DNA of 64,000 bases from Mycolicibacterium sp. P9-22 (GCF_008329585.1 NZ_NPKP01000004.1:124001-188000), one strand, 5' to 3'; positions 11,198 to 19,889 are shown, numbered from the stretch's first letter. Program-made: numbers and translations. The notes: a model not told the origin generated them from the letters alone.

Positions 11198-11967
11198 GCA
11201 ATCGTTTCGCCGCGGGCACCTTCTCCCCCGACCCGCGCCCCGCCGGGGTGCGCCAGATGTTGATCGCCCAGTTCGGCCTGGAACTGCGGTTGCTGCTGCG
11301 CAATGGTGAGCAGTTGCTGCTCACCATGTTCATCCCGATCACGCTGCTGATCGGGATGACGCTGCTGCCGCTCGGCGAGTTCGGCGACAACCGCGCCGCG
11401 ACCTTCACCCCCGCGATCATGGCGCTCGCGGTCATCTCGACGGCCTTCACCGGGCAGGCCATCGCGGTGGCCTTCGACCGCCGTTACGGCGCGCTGAAAC
11501 GGCTCGGCGCCACCGCACTCCCGGTCTGGGGCATCATCGCCGGAAAGTCGCTGGCCGTGGTGGCCGTGGTGTTCCTGCAGTCGATTCTGTTGGGCGCCAT
11601 CGGAATCGCTCTGGGATGGCGGCCCGAGGCCGGCGCCCTGGCGCTGGGCGCGGTGGTGATCGCGCTGGGCACCGCGACCTTCGCCGCACTGGGACTGCTG
11701 CTCGGCGGCACGCTGCGCTCGGAGATCGTGCTGGCGCTGGCCAACCTGCTGTGGTTCGTCTTCGCCGCCCTGGGCGCCCTGACGCTCGATGGCGGCCCGG
11801 TGCCCGCGGCGCTGCGCTGGGTGGCGCGGCTGACACCCTCGGGTGCGTTGACCGAATCGCTGACGCAGGCGATGACGCTGTCGGTGGACTGGTTCGGCAT
11901 CGCGGTGCTGGCGGCCTGGGGTCTGCTCTCCGCGCTGGCGGCGCTGCGCTGGTTCCGCTTCACGTGA
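11194..11967 (+). CDS. ABC-2 type transporter permease (Rv1457c type)
   Basis: The membrane partner of the preceding ATPase. It has 257 residues from GTG 11194, which overlaps the ATPase stop (GTGA). There are six predicted helices, for example LLLTMFIPITLLIGMTLLPL, LAVVAVVFLQSILLGAIGIA and IVLALANLLWFVFAALGAL. The ABC-2 fold segment LTPSGALTESLTQAM is near the C-terminus. The reading frame is open further upstream, but that part duplicates the end of the ATPase gene and is not used. Confidence 0.9.
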   Translation: MSNRFAAGTFSPDPRPAGVRQMLIAQFGLELRLLLRNGEQLLLTMFIPITLLIGMTLLPLGEFGDNRAATFTPAIMALAVISTAFTGQAIAVAFDRRYGALKRLGATALPVWGIIAGKSLAVVAVVFLQSILLGAIGIALGWRPEAGALALGAVVIALGTATFAALGLLLGGTLRSEIVLALANLLWFVFAALGALTLDGGPVPAALRWVARLTPSGALTESLTQAMTLSVDWFGIAVLAAWGLLSALAALRWFRFT

Positions 11968-12641
11968 GCACCGTGCTCGGCGTCGACGGCTGGAGGAACG
12001 GCTGGGTCGGCATCGAGCTCCGGGACGGCCGCTACGCCGCCGCCCATGTCGACGCGACCCTGCGCGGACTGACCGACGCCGCGCCCGGCGTCCTGGCCAT
12101 CGGCGTGGACATCCCCTTGGGACTGCTGGATGCCGAGGTACGCGCCTGCGACCGGGCCGCCCAACGCCGTCTCGGCGCACGCTCGTCGAGCCTGTTCGTG
12201 ATGCCGCCCCGCCCGGTGTTCGACGCGCCCGACCATGCGGCGGCCACCGCCGCGGCCAAGGCCCTCACCGGCACCGGGATCAGCATCCAGACCTGGGGGC
12301 TGCGGCGGAAGATCCTGGAGGCAGAGGCACTGCATACGCAATCCCGGCTCCCGCTGTACGAGGTGCACCCCGAGCTGTCCTTCCACGAGATGGGCCTGCC
12401 GGCCGCCGACGGCAAGAAGAAGAGCTGGCGTGGCCAGCGGGCGCGCCTGCGGATCCTGGCCGCCCACGGGATCGACATCCCGGAGGACCTGGGCCGCGCC
12501 GTCGCCGCGGTGCCCGCCGATGACGTGCTCGATGCGGCGGCCGCGGCGTGGAGCGCGCACCGCATCGCCTCCGGGACCGCCTTCAGCATGCCGGATCCGC
12601 CCCAGCTCGCCGGCGGCCGGGCGCTGGCGATCTGGTGCTGA
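11964..12641 (+). CDS. DUF429 family protein
   Basis: A 225-residue protein recognised as DUF429: N-terminal VLGVDGWRNGWVGIEL (RNase H-like opening), the central acidic IGVDIPLGLLD, and LPLYEVHPELSFHEM followed by KKKSWRGQRARL. DUF429 proteins are thought to have a nuclease-like fold, but their biochemical role is not established. GTG 11964 overlaps the permease stop (GTGA), so it is the fourth coupled gene of the mptB operon. I do not recall it at the equivalent place in M. tuberculosis. Confidence 0.8.
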   Translation: MSTVLGVDGWRNGWVGIELRDGRYAAAHVDATLRGLTDAAPGVLAIGVDIPLGLLDAEVRACDRAAQRRLGARSSSLFVMPPRPVFDAPDHAAATAAAKALTGTGISIQTWGLRRKILEAEALHTQSRLPLYEVHPELSFHEMGLPAADGKKKSWRGQRARLRILAAHGIDIPEDLGRAVAAVPADDVLDAAAAAWSAHRIASGTAFSMPDPPQLAGGRALAIWC

Positions 12642-12649
12642 CCGGCCCT

Positions 12650-12664
12650 ACTACAACTTGTAGT
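12650..12664. promoter_or_regulatory. Perfect dyad in the ctaA promoter, BlaI/MecI-type operator candidate
   Basis: ACTACAA-C-TTGTAGT, seven-base arms with a single central base. The TACA/TGTA halves are the core recognised by BlaI/MecI-family repressors. The dyad lies 11 bp upstream of the ctaA -10 element, where a repressor would block RNA polymerase. A related but imperfect element precedes ctaB (28642-28662). Factor assignment is inferred. Confidence 0.6.
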
Positions 12665-12675
12665 TAGCGCTGCTC

Positions 12676-12681
12676 TACGAT
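12676..12681 (+). promoter_or_regulatory. -10 element of a leaderless ctaA promoter
   Basis: TACGAT fits TANNNT and is followed by seven bases and the ctaA GTG at 12689, which predicts a leaderless transcript. No ribosome site precedes the GTG. Confidence 0.5.
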
Positions 12682-12688
12682 CGGGGCC

Positions 12689-13636
12689 GTGGCTGTCGGA
12701 CGACTTTTCCTGCGACTTGTCGACACGCTGCCCGTGCCCAGCCTGCGCACGCAGCGCATCGTCGCGGCGTGCGTGATACTCACCCAGGGCGGTATCGCCG
12801 TCACCGGGGCCATCGTGCGGGTCACCGCCTCCGGGCTCGGCTGCCCCACCTGGCCGCAGTGCTTCCCCGGCAGTTTCACCCCGGTCCCGCACGCCGAGGT
12901 CGCCGGAATCCATCAGGCCGTCGAGTTCGGCAACCGGATGCTGACCTTCCTGGTCGTACTCACCGCGGCGGCCGCGGTCATCGTCGTCACCCGTGCCCGG
13001 CGCCGCCCGGAGGTGGTCCGCTACGCCTGGCTGATGCCGGCTTCGACGGTGGCACAGGCGATCATCGGCGGGATCACGGTGCTCACCGGACTGCTCTGGT
13101 GGACGGTCGCCATCCATCTGCTGGTGTCCATGGCGATGGTGTGGCTGTCGGTGCTGCTGTACGCCAAGATCGGCCAGCCCGATGCCGGCGAACCGGTGGC
13201 AGTGGTCCCGAGACCGTTGCGGCAGCTGACCGCGCTGAGCGGCATCGCATTGTCGGCCGTGCTGGTCACCGGCACCATGGTGACCGGGGCGGGCCCGCAT
13301 GCCGGCGACAAGAGCCTGCAGCGTCCGGTGCCGCGCCTGGAGGTCGAGATCACCACGCTGGTGCACATGCATTCGACGCTGCTGATCGCGTATCTCTCCC
13401 TGCTGGTGGCGCTCGGCTTCGCCCTGGCGGCGGTCCGCGCGCCACGGCCGGTGATGACACGCCTCGGAGTCCTCGTCGCGCTGGTCACCGCCCAGGGCGC
13501 GCTCGGCGCGGTGCAGTTCTTCACCGGCGTCCCCGAGGCGTTGGTCGCGCTGCACGTCGCCGGCGCGGGCGCCGCCACCGCGGCCACCGCCGCGCTGTGG
13601 GCATCGATGCGGGAGCGCAACACCACCGCGGTGTGA
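12689..13636 (+). CDS. ctaA: Heme A synthase CtaA
   Basis: A 315-residue, eight-helix membrane enzyme that oxidises the C8 methyl of heme O to give heme A for the aa3 oxidase. The N-terminal repeat has VRVTASGLGCPTWPQCFPG, including the CPTWPQC cysteine pair in the extracytoplasmic loop (about residues 52-58). Histidine ligands appear in GIHQAVEFGNR, AIHLLVSM, LVHMHSTLLIAYLS and ALHVAG, two per half as expected. The start is GTG 12689, leaderless. In M. tuberculosis the counterpart Rv1456c is sometimes labelled an antibiotic transporter; the motifs here argue for CtaA. Confidence 0.94.
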   Translation: MAVGRLFLRLVDTLPVPSLRTQRIVAACVILTQGGIAVTGAIVRVTASGLGCPTWPQCFPGSFTPVPHAEVAGIHQAVEFGNRMLTFLVVLTAAAAVIVVTRARRRPEVVRYAWLMPASTVAQAIIGGITVLTGLLWWTVAIHLLVSMAMVWLSVLLYAKIGQPDAGEPVAVVPRPLRQLTALSGIALSAVLVTGTMVTGAGPHAGDKSLQRPVPRLEVEITTLVHMHSTLLIAYLSLLVALGFALAAVRAPRPVMTRLGVLVALVTAQGALGAVQFFTGVPEALVALHVAGAGAATAATAALWASMRERNTTAV

Positions 13637-13638
13637 TT

Positions 13639-13657
13639 GTTGTGATTAATTCACAAC
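13639..13657. promoter_or_regulatory. Perfect dyad upstream of the DeoR regulator (autoregulatory operator candidate)
   Basis: GTTGTGA-TTAAT-TCACAAC, seven-base arms around an AT-rich five-base centre. It sits where a -35 would be, seven bases before the -10, and ends 19 bases before the regulator's ATG. DeoR-family regulators commonly repress themselves. The TTGTGA half recurs in the divergent catabolic promoter region at 16139-16144. Confidence 0.6.
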
Positions 13658-13664
13658 CGTGACC

Positions 13665-13670
13665 TAGGCT
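13665..13670 (+). promoter_or_regulatory. -10 element of the leaderless deoR-family gene
   Basis: TAGGCT fits TANNNT and is six bases before the ATG at 13677. It implies a leaderless message controlled by the dyad just upstream. Confidence 0.45.
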
Positions 13671-13676
13671 GTCGGA

Positions 13677-14495
13677 ATGACCCCGGGTGTGAACGCGCAC
13701 GCGCGCCGAGCCGCCATCGCCGCACGGATCCACACCGACCGCGAGGTCGACTTCGCCACCCTGGCCGACGAATTCGACGTCTCGGAGATGACCATCCGGC
13801 GCGATATCGAGCGGCTCGAGGAGCAGGGCGTCGCCCGCCGGGTGCTCGGTGGCGCGATCGCGTTCGGCGGCAAGTCGACCGAGCCGTCGTTCGATGCGCG
13901 CGCCGCCGACTCCGCCGACGAGAAACTGCACATCGCGCACGCGGTGGCCGACCTGCTGACCCCGCGCGAGACCGTCATCCTGGACAGCGGCAGCACCGTT
14001 TTGGCGGTCGCCAGGGCCGTCAAGGGCCGGGATCTGGGACTGACCGTGATCACGCCCAGTGTGCTGGTCGCCATCGAACTCGCCGACGAGCCGGACACCA
14101 CGATCCTGCTGACCGGCGGCAAGGTCCGGCCCGGTGAGCTGAGCCTGATCGGCGCCGAGGCCGAGGATTTCTACCTGCGCTACAACTGCGACACCTACGT
14201 GATGGGCATCGCCGGGGTGGACGGTAAGCGCGGCGCCTCGGAGTATCACCGCGAGGAAGGCAATGTGAAGCAGGCCGCCATGCGGGCGGCGGACCGGGTG
14301 ATCGTGGCAGCCGACGCCTCCAAGTTGGGCCGGGTGCAGTTGATCAATGTCGCACCGGTATCGGCGATTTCGATCCTGGTCACCGATGGGCCGCCGACCC
14401 ATCCGGCCGTCGGCGCGCTGCGCTCGGCGGGGGTTTCGGTGGTGTGCGTCAATGCCGAACGCTCACCGCAGGAACGGTCAACGCCGGCGCGCTGA
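13677..14495 (+). CDS. DeoR/GlpR-family transcriptional regulator of the sugar/polyol locus
   Basis: 272 residues. The N-terminal DeoR helix-turn-helix is clear (DFATLADEFDVSEMTIRRDI, about residues 23-42). It is followed by a phosphosugar-sensing DeoRC domain with ILDSGSTVLAVARAV and the sugar-phosphate contacts TGGKVRPGELSLIG and KQAAMRAADRVIVAADASK. The family usually represses catabolic operons and is released by a phosphorylated intermediate. It converges on the IMPase-like gene, with 18 bp of coding overlap (14478-14495). Genes 14478-22647 are the likely targets. Confidence 0.9.
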   Translation: MTPGVNAHARRAAIAARIHTDREVDFATLADEFDVSEMTIRRDIERLEEQGVARRVLGGAIAFGGKSTEPSFDARAADSADEKLHIAHAVADLLTPRETVILDSGSTVLAVARAVKGRDLGLTVITPSVLVAIELADEPDTTILLTGGKVRPGELSLIGAEAEDFYLRYNCDTYVMGIAGVDGKRGASEYHREEGNVKQAAMRAADRVIVAADASKLGRVQLINVAPVSAISILVTDGPPTHPAVGALRSAGVSVVCVNAERSPQERSTPAR

Positions 14496-15209
14496 GACCC
14501 CCGCGCTCTCCGAACGCGTCACCACGGCCCCGGACTCCTCGGCGATCAGCGCACCCGCGGCCCAGTCGTGCACGGCGAGATCGTCCTCGAAGAAGGCATC
14601 GAGACTTCCCTGCGCCACCAGGCAGAGATCCAGCGCGGCCGCCCCGAATCGGCGCATATCGGTGTACTCGGCCATCGCGGCGCCGAGTTCGCGCAACTGC
14701 CTGCGCCGGTGGCCGGGGTCATAGGACAGCCCGGTCCCCACCAGACGCACCGACGACTCCATCAGCGCCAGCGGCAACCGCGTCGGACCGGACACCGAAT
14801 CAAGCTGGGCACCACGACCTTTGGCCGCACTCCAGGTCATCCCGAGCGCCGGCGCGCACACCGCCCCGGCCAGCCAGCTGCCGTCGGCCGTCGACCGGGC
14901 CGCCACCGAGGTGCCGAAGTGCGGGAGCCGCCGGATGTAGTTCGTGGTGCCGTCGAGCGGATCGACGACCCATTGCACCGCACCGGTACCGGTGCGTTCG
15001 GGCAACTCCTCGCCGAGCACGCCGTCGCCGGGCCTGACCTCCAGCAGCGCCGCGCGCACCGCCTCCTCGGCGGCACGGTCCACCGCCGTCACCACATCGC
15101 CTGCGGCACTCTTGGTCGCGATATCCACCGATTCGCCCCAGTGCCGCAGGCACACCGCGGCCCCGCGACGTGCGGCCTCGATCGCCAGCAGGCGCAGCTC
15201 CTCGCTCAT
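14478..15209 (-). CDS. Inositol monophosphatase-family protein
   Basis: A 243-residue Mg-dependent sugar phosphatase-like protein. All three metal-binding motifs are intact: GEEL (about residues 66-69), DPLDGTTN (about 82-89) and VHDWAAG (about 217-223). The family hydrolyses inositol phosphates, sugar bisphosphates or 3'-phosphoadenosine phosphate, and the substrate cannot be read from sequence. It is downstream of and coupled to the BtpA-family gene, in a two-gene operon that diverges from the kinase/transporter operon. This suggests a catabolic phosphosugar substrate. Confidence 0.86.
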   Translation of the reverse strand: MSEELRLLAIEAARRGAAVCLRHWGESVDIATKSAAGDVVTAVDRAAEEAVRAALLEVRPGDGVLGEELPERTGTGAVQWVVDPLDGTTNYIRRLPHFGTSVAARSTADGSWLAGAVCAPALGMTWSAAKGRGAQLDSVSGPTRLPLALMESSVRLVGTGLSYDPGHRRRQLRELGAAMAEYTDMRRFGAAALDLCLVAQGSLDAFFEDDLAVHDWAAGALIAEESGAVVTRSESAGVSARRR

Positions 15210-16021
15210 AACGTCTTTCGGAATGCCTTCACCGCGTCCATCAACTCCGCGGCCCGCGAGGCCACGGCGCGGTTCTCGAACACCCCGTCCTTCTTGAAGT
15301 AGGTGCCGACCACCGCCCCGTCGGCGATGGACAGCTGCTCGGCCGCATTGTGTGCGCGCACTCCGGTGTTCACGAATACCGGCACCGCGCCGGCGTTGTC
15401 CTTGACCACCCGCAGCGCCTGGGTGTCGGTGGATGCCCCGGCGGTCAGACCGGACACACAGATGGCATCGGGTTTCGTCGCGAAGACCGTGGTCGCGGTG
15501 ACCGAGGCCAGATCACGGTCGGCCAGATAGACCGCCGACTCCGGGACGATGTTGAACAGCAGCTTCACCCCGGCGCCACCGACGCGGTGACGGTGCCGCG
15601 CGACCTCGCCGACGTTGGTGTCCCACAGGCCGAAATCGCTGGCGTAGACGCCGGTGAAGATCTCCCTGACCCACTGGGCGCCGGTCGCGACCGCGAGGTC
15701 GATCGAGGCGCGACCGTCCCACAAAACGTTCACGCCGTAGGGCACCGCGAAATCGGACAGCAACTCACCGATCACCCGGGCCATCGTGATGGCGGTGATC
15801 GGCTCGGTCTTGGTCAGATACGGCAGGCTGAACTCGTTGGAGACCATGACGCCGTCGACACCACCGGACTGCAGCGCGGCCAGTTCCTCCTTGGCGCGGT
15901 CCACGACCGCCCGGACGCCCGCGGCCGAGTCGAAACCGGGATCGCCCGGAAGTGCCGCCAGATGCAGCATCGCGATCACCGGCTTCTGCACGGCAAATAC
16001 GTCATCGAGCCAACTGGTCAT
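15206..16021 (-). CDS. BtpA/SgcQ family protein
   Basis: A 271-residue TIM-barrel-type protein of the BtpA/SgcQ family. Typical segments are PVIAMLHLAALPGDPGF, GVDGVMVSNEFSLPYLTKTE, PYGVNVLWDGRASIDLA and VPVFVNTGVRAHN. BtpA was first linked to photosystem I stability in cyanobacteria, and SgcQ occurs in an E. coli sugar gene cluster. No secure reaction is known. Here it is the first gene of a minus-strand operon and shares a 191-bp divergent control region with the FGGY kinase. ATG 16021 follows a GGAGAGG ribosome site. Confidence 0.86.
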   Translation of the reverse strand: MTSWLDDVFAVQKPVIAMLHLAALPGDPGFDSAAGVRAVVDRAKEELAALQSGGVDGVMVSNEFSLPYLTKTEPITAITMARVIGELLSDFAVPYGVNVLWDGRASIDLAVATGAQWVREIFTGVYASDFGLWDTNVGEVARHRHRVGGAGVKLLFNIVPESAVYLADRDLASVTATTVFATKPDAICVSGLTAGASTDTQALRVVKDNAGAVPVFVNTGVRAHNAAEQLSIADGAVVGTYFKKDGVFENRAVASRAAELMDAVKAFRKTL

Positions 16022-16126
16022 GGGGGGCGCCTCTCCGCTGTCGTCTTTTGTCTCAGGCCTGTGCTGGGTTAAACGTATGTTACTAAATCACATTAATCCA
16101 GCGGTTTCTCGTGAGTTATCGTGACT

Positions 16127-16147
16127 TTCGAACAAGTCTTGTGAGAA
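16127..16147. promoter_or_regulatory. 21-bp imperfect dyad in the divergent catabolic promoter region
   Basis: The sequence reads TTC-GA-ACAAG-T-CTTGT-GA-GAA: inner five-base arms ACAAG/CTTGT and outer TTC/GAA match, and two positions between them do not. It is about mid-way between the BtpA start (16021) and the kinase start (16213), in a notably AT-rich patch. Its right arm contains TTGTGA, also present in the DeoR-gene dyad. A further TCACA half-site is at 16088-16092. Regulator identity is inferred. Confidence 0.45.
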
Positions 16148-16212
16148 TATAACAGAGTAAGTATTGTGGTCCCACCGCAACAAACAGGGCGGACACCAAC
16201 CGAAGGGATGGC

Positions 16213-17700
16213 ATGCCGGAGTTCACCATCGGCATCGATATCGGCACCACCGGTACCAAGACCGTGCTCGTCGATATCGGCCGCGCCCGTATCGTCGCCC
16301 AGGCCACCCACGACGCCCAGCTGTTCTCCGCGGCCCCCGGCCACGCCGAGGCAGACCCGAACCAGTGGTTGCAGAACGTGCACGCCGGCATCCGCGACGT
16401 GCTGGCCACCTCGGGCGTCACCCCCGACCGGATCGCCGCACTGTCCACCACCGGCATGGTCCCGGCCGTCGTGCCGGTGGACGGCACCGGCGCCCCGGTC
16501 CGGCGTGCACTGCTACAGAACGATGCCCGCGCCACCGCCGAGATCACCGAACTCCGGCACGCGCTCGATGACCAGACCGTGCTGCGCGCAACGGGTTCCG
16601 CGGTGACCCAACAGTCGGTGGGCCCGACCGCGCTGTGGCTGCAACGCCACGAACCCGACACCTGGTCTCGCACGACACACCTGGTCGGGTCCTACGACTG
16701 GGTGCTGATGGCCCTCGGCGCGCCCGCGCACGTCGAGCTGAACTGGGCACTGGAATCCGGTCTGGGCACCGTCGACGGTGCGCGCTTCGAGCCGATGTAC
16801 ACCGCGGCCGCCCTGCCTGCCGAACTTGTGCCCGCCGTGCTCTCCCCCGGCAGCCGGGCCGGCGAGTTGAGCACCGCGGCCGCCGAGGCCACCGGACTGC
16901 GGCCCGGCCTGCCGCTGATCGTCGGCGGCGCCGACCATGTGCTGTCGGCCTATGCCGCGGGCGTCAACGCCGAGGGCGACTGGCTGGTGAAACTCGGTGG
17001 CGCCGGGGACATCCTGGCCGCCGCCGACCAGCCGGTCATCGATGCCCGGCTCTACCTCGACGCCCACCCGGTGCCCGGACGGTGGCTGCCCAACGGCTGC
17101 ATGGCCACCAGCGGCAGCCTGATCCGCTGGTTCCAGACCCTGTCCGGCGGAATCGACCTGGTGGCCCTGGACCATGAGGCCGATACCCGCAACCCCGGCG
17201 AGATCCTCTGTCTGCCCTACTTTCTCGGCGAAAAGAGCCCCCTGCACGACCCCGACCTGCGCGGCGCATTCGTCGGCCTCGACCTCGCCCACAACCGCGC
17301 CGACATGTACCGGTCGGTGCTGGAGGCCATCGCCTACGGGTTCAAGCATCACACCGAGGTGTTCGCCTCCATGGGGGTGCCGCTGCACCGGGCCCTGGTG
17401 ACCAACGGCGGCAGCCGCTCGGTGCTGTGGAAGCAGATTCTCGCCGATGTGCTGGACACCCCGCTGTCCCCGATCGTCGGTCACCCGGGTGCCTCGCTGG
17501 GCGCCGCGGTGATCGCCGCGGTCGGCACCGGGTTGCTGGACGGCTGGGACAACACCCAGATGTTCCAGACCGTCGGCGAACCCGTCGTGCCCGATCCGAA
17601 GAACGTCGACCGCTACGCCGAGGCCTACACCCAGTGGCGTGAACTCGGCGACGTGCTCACCCCGATATCCCACCGCATCGCCCGAAAGGCCCGGCCATGA
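16213..17700 (+). CDS. FGGY-family carbohydrate kinase
   Basis: A 495-residue two-domain sugar kinase. The N-terminal phosphate loop DIGTTGTKTVLVD is at about residues 8-20. The adenosine-side motifs are VGGADHVLSAYAAGV, LVKLGGAGDILAAAD and LVTNGGSRSVLWKQILADVL. PYFLGEKSPLHDPDLRGAFV matches the FGGY linker region. It is closest by eye to xylulokinase-like members, but the substrate is not assignable. It is the first gene of a six-gene plus-strand operon with an SDR and an ABC importer. ATG 16213 is preceded by AAGGGATGG. Confidence 0.9.
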   Translation: MPEFTIGIDIGTTGTKTVLVDIGRARIVAQATHDAQLFSAAPGHAEADPNQWLQNVHAGIRDVLATSGVTPDRIAALSTTGMVPAVVPVDGTGAPVRRALLQNDARATAEITELRHALDDQTVLRATGSAVTQQSVGPTALWLQRHEPDTWSRTTHLVGSYDWVLMALGAPAHVELNWALESGLGTVDGARFEPMYTAAALPAELVPAVLSPGSRAGELSTAAAEATGLRPGLPLIVGGADHVLSAYAAGVNAEGDWLVKLGGAGDILAAADQPVIDARLYLDAHPVPGRWLPNGCMATSGSLIRWFQTLSGGIDLVALDHEADTRNPGEILCLPYFLGEKSPLHDPDLRGAFVGLDLAHNRADMYRSVLEAIAYGFKHHTEVFASMGVPLHRALVTNGGSRSVLWKQILADVLDTPLSPIVGHPGASLGAAVIAAVGTGLLDGWDNTQMFQTVGEPVVPDPKNVDRYAEAYTQWRELGDVLTPISHRIARKARP

Positions 17701-18485
17701 CCTCCCCCGACACCACCGCCAGCACCCGGACCGCCGTCGTCACCGGCGCCGGCTCGGGTATCGGACGGGCCATCTCGACCACCCTCGCCGAGCGGGGCTG
17801 GCGGGTCGTCGTCTCCGATATCGACGCCGAGGCCGCCGCGCAGACCCGTGACGCACTGAGCGGAACCGGGCACGAGGCCGTCCAGCTCGATGTCACCGAC
17901 GCCGCCGGATCGGCGCGACTGGCCGACGATGTGGCCGATCGGGTGGGGCTGCACGCCTGGGTGAGCAACGCCGGCATCTCGGCGATGGCCCGCTTCGTCG
18001 ACGTCTCCACCGAGCAGCTGGACCGCAGCCTCGACATCAACCTCAAGGGCGTCTTCCTGTGCGGCCAGGCCGCGGCGCGGGCGATGATCCGCACCGGCGT
18101 GCGCGGCACCATCGTGAACACCGCGTCCATGGCGGCCAAGCAGGGCCGGGTGCCGTTCCTCGCCGACTATGTGGCCTCCAAGTTCGGGGTCCTCGGCCTC
18201 ACCCAGGCGATGGCGTTCGAGCTTGCCCCCCAAGGCATCACGGTCAACAGCGTGTGCCCCGGTTTCGTGGCCACCCCGATGCAGTCCCGCGAACTCGAAT
18301 GGGAGGCGCTGCTCACCGGCTCCACCCCCGAGGGTGTGCGTCAGTCCTGGGTCGACGCCACCCCGCTGGGCCGGCTGCAGACTCCCGATGACGTCGCCCG
18401 CGCGGTGGCGTTCCTGGTCTCCGAGGATGCCCGGTTCATCACCGGAGAAGCACTGTCGGTCAACGGCGGTGCCTACATGGATTGA
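17697..18485 (+). CDS. Short-chain dehydrogenase/reductase, probable sugar-alcohol dehydrogenase
   Basis: 262 residues of classical SDR type. The cofactor motif is TGAGSGIG (about residues 16-23), with SDID after strand 2, suggesting NAD preference. NAG is at the family position, and the catalytic set is NTASMAAKQ with YVASK (Tyr/Lys). The C-terminus VNGGAYMD is typical. It overlaps the kinase stop by four bases (ATGA). In this operon it most likely oxidises an imported polyol to the ketose that the kinase phosphorylates; this is inferred from context. Confidence 0.9.
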   Translation: MTSPDTTASTRTAVVTGAGSGIGRAISTTLAERGWRVVVSDIDAEAAAQTRDALSGTGHEAVQLDVTDAAGSARLADDVADRVGLHAWVSNAGISAMARFVDVSTEQLDRSLDINLKGVFLCGQAAARAMIRTGVRGTIVNTASMAAKQGRVPFLADYVASKFGVLGLTQAMAFELAPQGITVNSVCPGFVATPMQSRELEWEALLTGSTPEGVRQSWVDATPLGRLQTPDDVARAVAFLVSEDARFITGEALSVNGGAYMD

Positions 18486-18538
18486 GTCCCCCAACCCCCC
18501 GCACCCGCTCGATCCATCCGGACAAAGAGAAGAGGACC

Positions 18539-19837
18539 ATGAAAATCCCAACCTTGCGCTGGTTGCCAGCGATCATCGCCGCCACCAGCCTGACCCTGGC
18601 CGGCTGCGCGGGCAGCGGCGGATCCGGCGAGCAGAGCTCGTCGGGCCTCGGTGAGATCCCCACCGACACCAATGCCACGGTGCGGGTGCTGATGGAGAAC
18701 GTGCCCGACACCGATATCGTGAAAGGCCTTGTCGGGCAGTTCAACCAGAAGTATCCCGGCATCAAGGTCGAGATCGAGACCATGACCTTCGACCAGATGC
18801 GTGACCGTCTGGTCTCCTCGTTCCAGGCCTCCCAGCCCGCCTACGACCTCATCGTGGTGGACAACCCCTGGATGGACGACTTCGCCGACGCCGGCTTCCT
18901 GGAGCCGCTCAACGACCGGATCGCCGCGACCCCGGACTACCGGCCGGACGACTTCTTCGACTCGCTGACCGCGATCACCGATGTCGAGGGCACCACCTAC
19001 GGCGTGCCGTTCTACAACTACGCGCTGGGCTACATCTACAACACCGGTGACCTCACCGCGTCCGGGCAGAGCGTCCCCACCGACCTGGGCGCGCTGGTGG
19101 CCACCTCACAGCGGCTCAAGACCGCCGACCGGGCCGGTATCGCGATGCAGCCGCAGCGCGGCTACAAGATCTTCGAGGAATGGGCCAACTGGCTGTTCGC
19201 CGCCGGGGGCTCGATCTACGGCGAGGACGGCAAGCCCTCGCTCGACACCCCTGAAGCAGCGCGCGCCCTGGACGCCTATATCGAGACGTATCGGACCGCG
19301 GCCCCGGCCAACAGCCTGTCCTGGGGATTCGATGAGGCGTTCCGCTCCGTCTCCAGCGGTATGGCCGCCTCGATGATCGGCTACAACTGGAACCTTCCCG
19401 CGCTCAACGATCCCGAAGGCGCTTCGGCGCAGCGTGCCGGCCAGTTCGCCCTGGCGCCCATCCCCGGCGGCAAATCGGCTCTGGGACTGTGGAGCTGGGC
19501 CATCCCCGCCAACTCCGCAGCAGCCGACGCCGCCTGGGCGTTCACCTCGTGGGTGACCTCACCGGAGATCGACGCCCAGCGGGTCGCCGACGGTGGTGCC
19601 GTGATCCGGCAAGGCTCGCTGACCGACCCGAAGGTGCTCGCCGACGGTTACGGCGCCGACTACTACAAGACGGTCGGCGACATCTTGTCCGAAGCGGCAC
19701 CGCTCACCGAGGGCAAGGGTGGCGAGGAGATGATCCAGGCAGTCGGCACCGAGCTCAACGATGCCGCCGCGGGCAACAAGAGCGTCGCCGACGCACTGCG
19801 CGATGCACAGGCGGCCGCGGAGCGGATCCAGCAGTGA
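18539..19837 (+). CDS. Sugar ABC transporter substrate-binding lipoprotein
   Basis: A 432-residue family 1 extracellular solute-binding protein. The start at ATG 18539 follows an AGAAGAGG ribosome site and gives a lipoprotein signal, LTLAGC, with the lipidated Cys at residue 23. The mature part has the ligand-binding architecture (VLMENVPDTDIVKGLVGQFN, YDLIVVDNPWMDDFADAGFL, WSWAIPANSAAADAAWAF). It delivers substrate to the two downstream permeases. The frame is open 19 codons further upstream, but that extension lacks a signal peptide. Confidence 0.93.
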   Translation: MKIPTLRWLPAIIAATSLTLAGCAGSGGSGEQSSSGLGEIPTDTNATVRVLMENVPDTDIVKGLVGQFNQKYPGIKVEIETMTFDQMRDRLVSSFQASQPAYDLIVVDNPWMDDFADAGFLEPLNDRIAATPDYRPDDFFDSLTAITDVEGTTYGVPFYNYALGYIYNTGDLTASGQSVPTDLGALVATSQRLKTADRAGIAMQPQRGYKIFEEWANWLFAAGGSIYGEDGKPSLDTPEAARALDAYIETYRTAAPANSLSWGFDEAFRSVSSGMAASMIGYNWNLPALNDPEGASAQRAGQFALAPIPGGKSALGLWSWAIPANSAAADAAWAFTSWVTSPEIDAQRVADGGAVIRQGSLTDPKVLADGYGADYYKTVGDILSEAAPLTEGKGGEEMIQAVGTELNDAAAGNKSVADALRDAQAAAERIQQ

Positions 19838-19889
19838 CCGAAGGGAATCCGGCGGTCACCTGGTGCACAGGACGCACGGGGTGTCCGCG

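Noticed and set aside
12658..12663. TTGTAG as the -35 of ctaA
   Set aside because: The spacer to TACGAT is only 12 bp. The bases belong to the operator dyad instead.
11014..13555. Long minus-strand open frames opposite the exporter permease, DUF429 and ctaA
   Set aside because: Arg/Gln/His-rich low-complexity translations typical of antisense frames in high-GC DNA. The plus-strand genes have clear motifs and overlapping starts.
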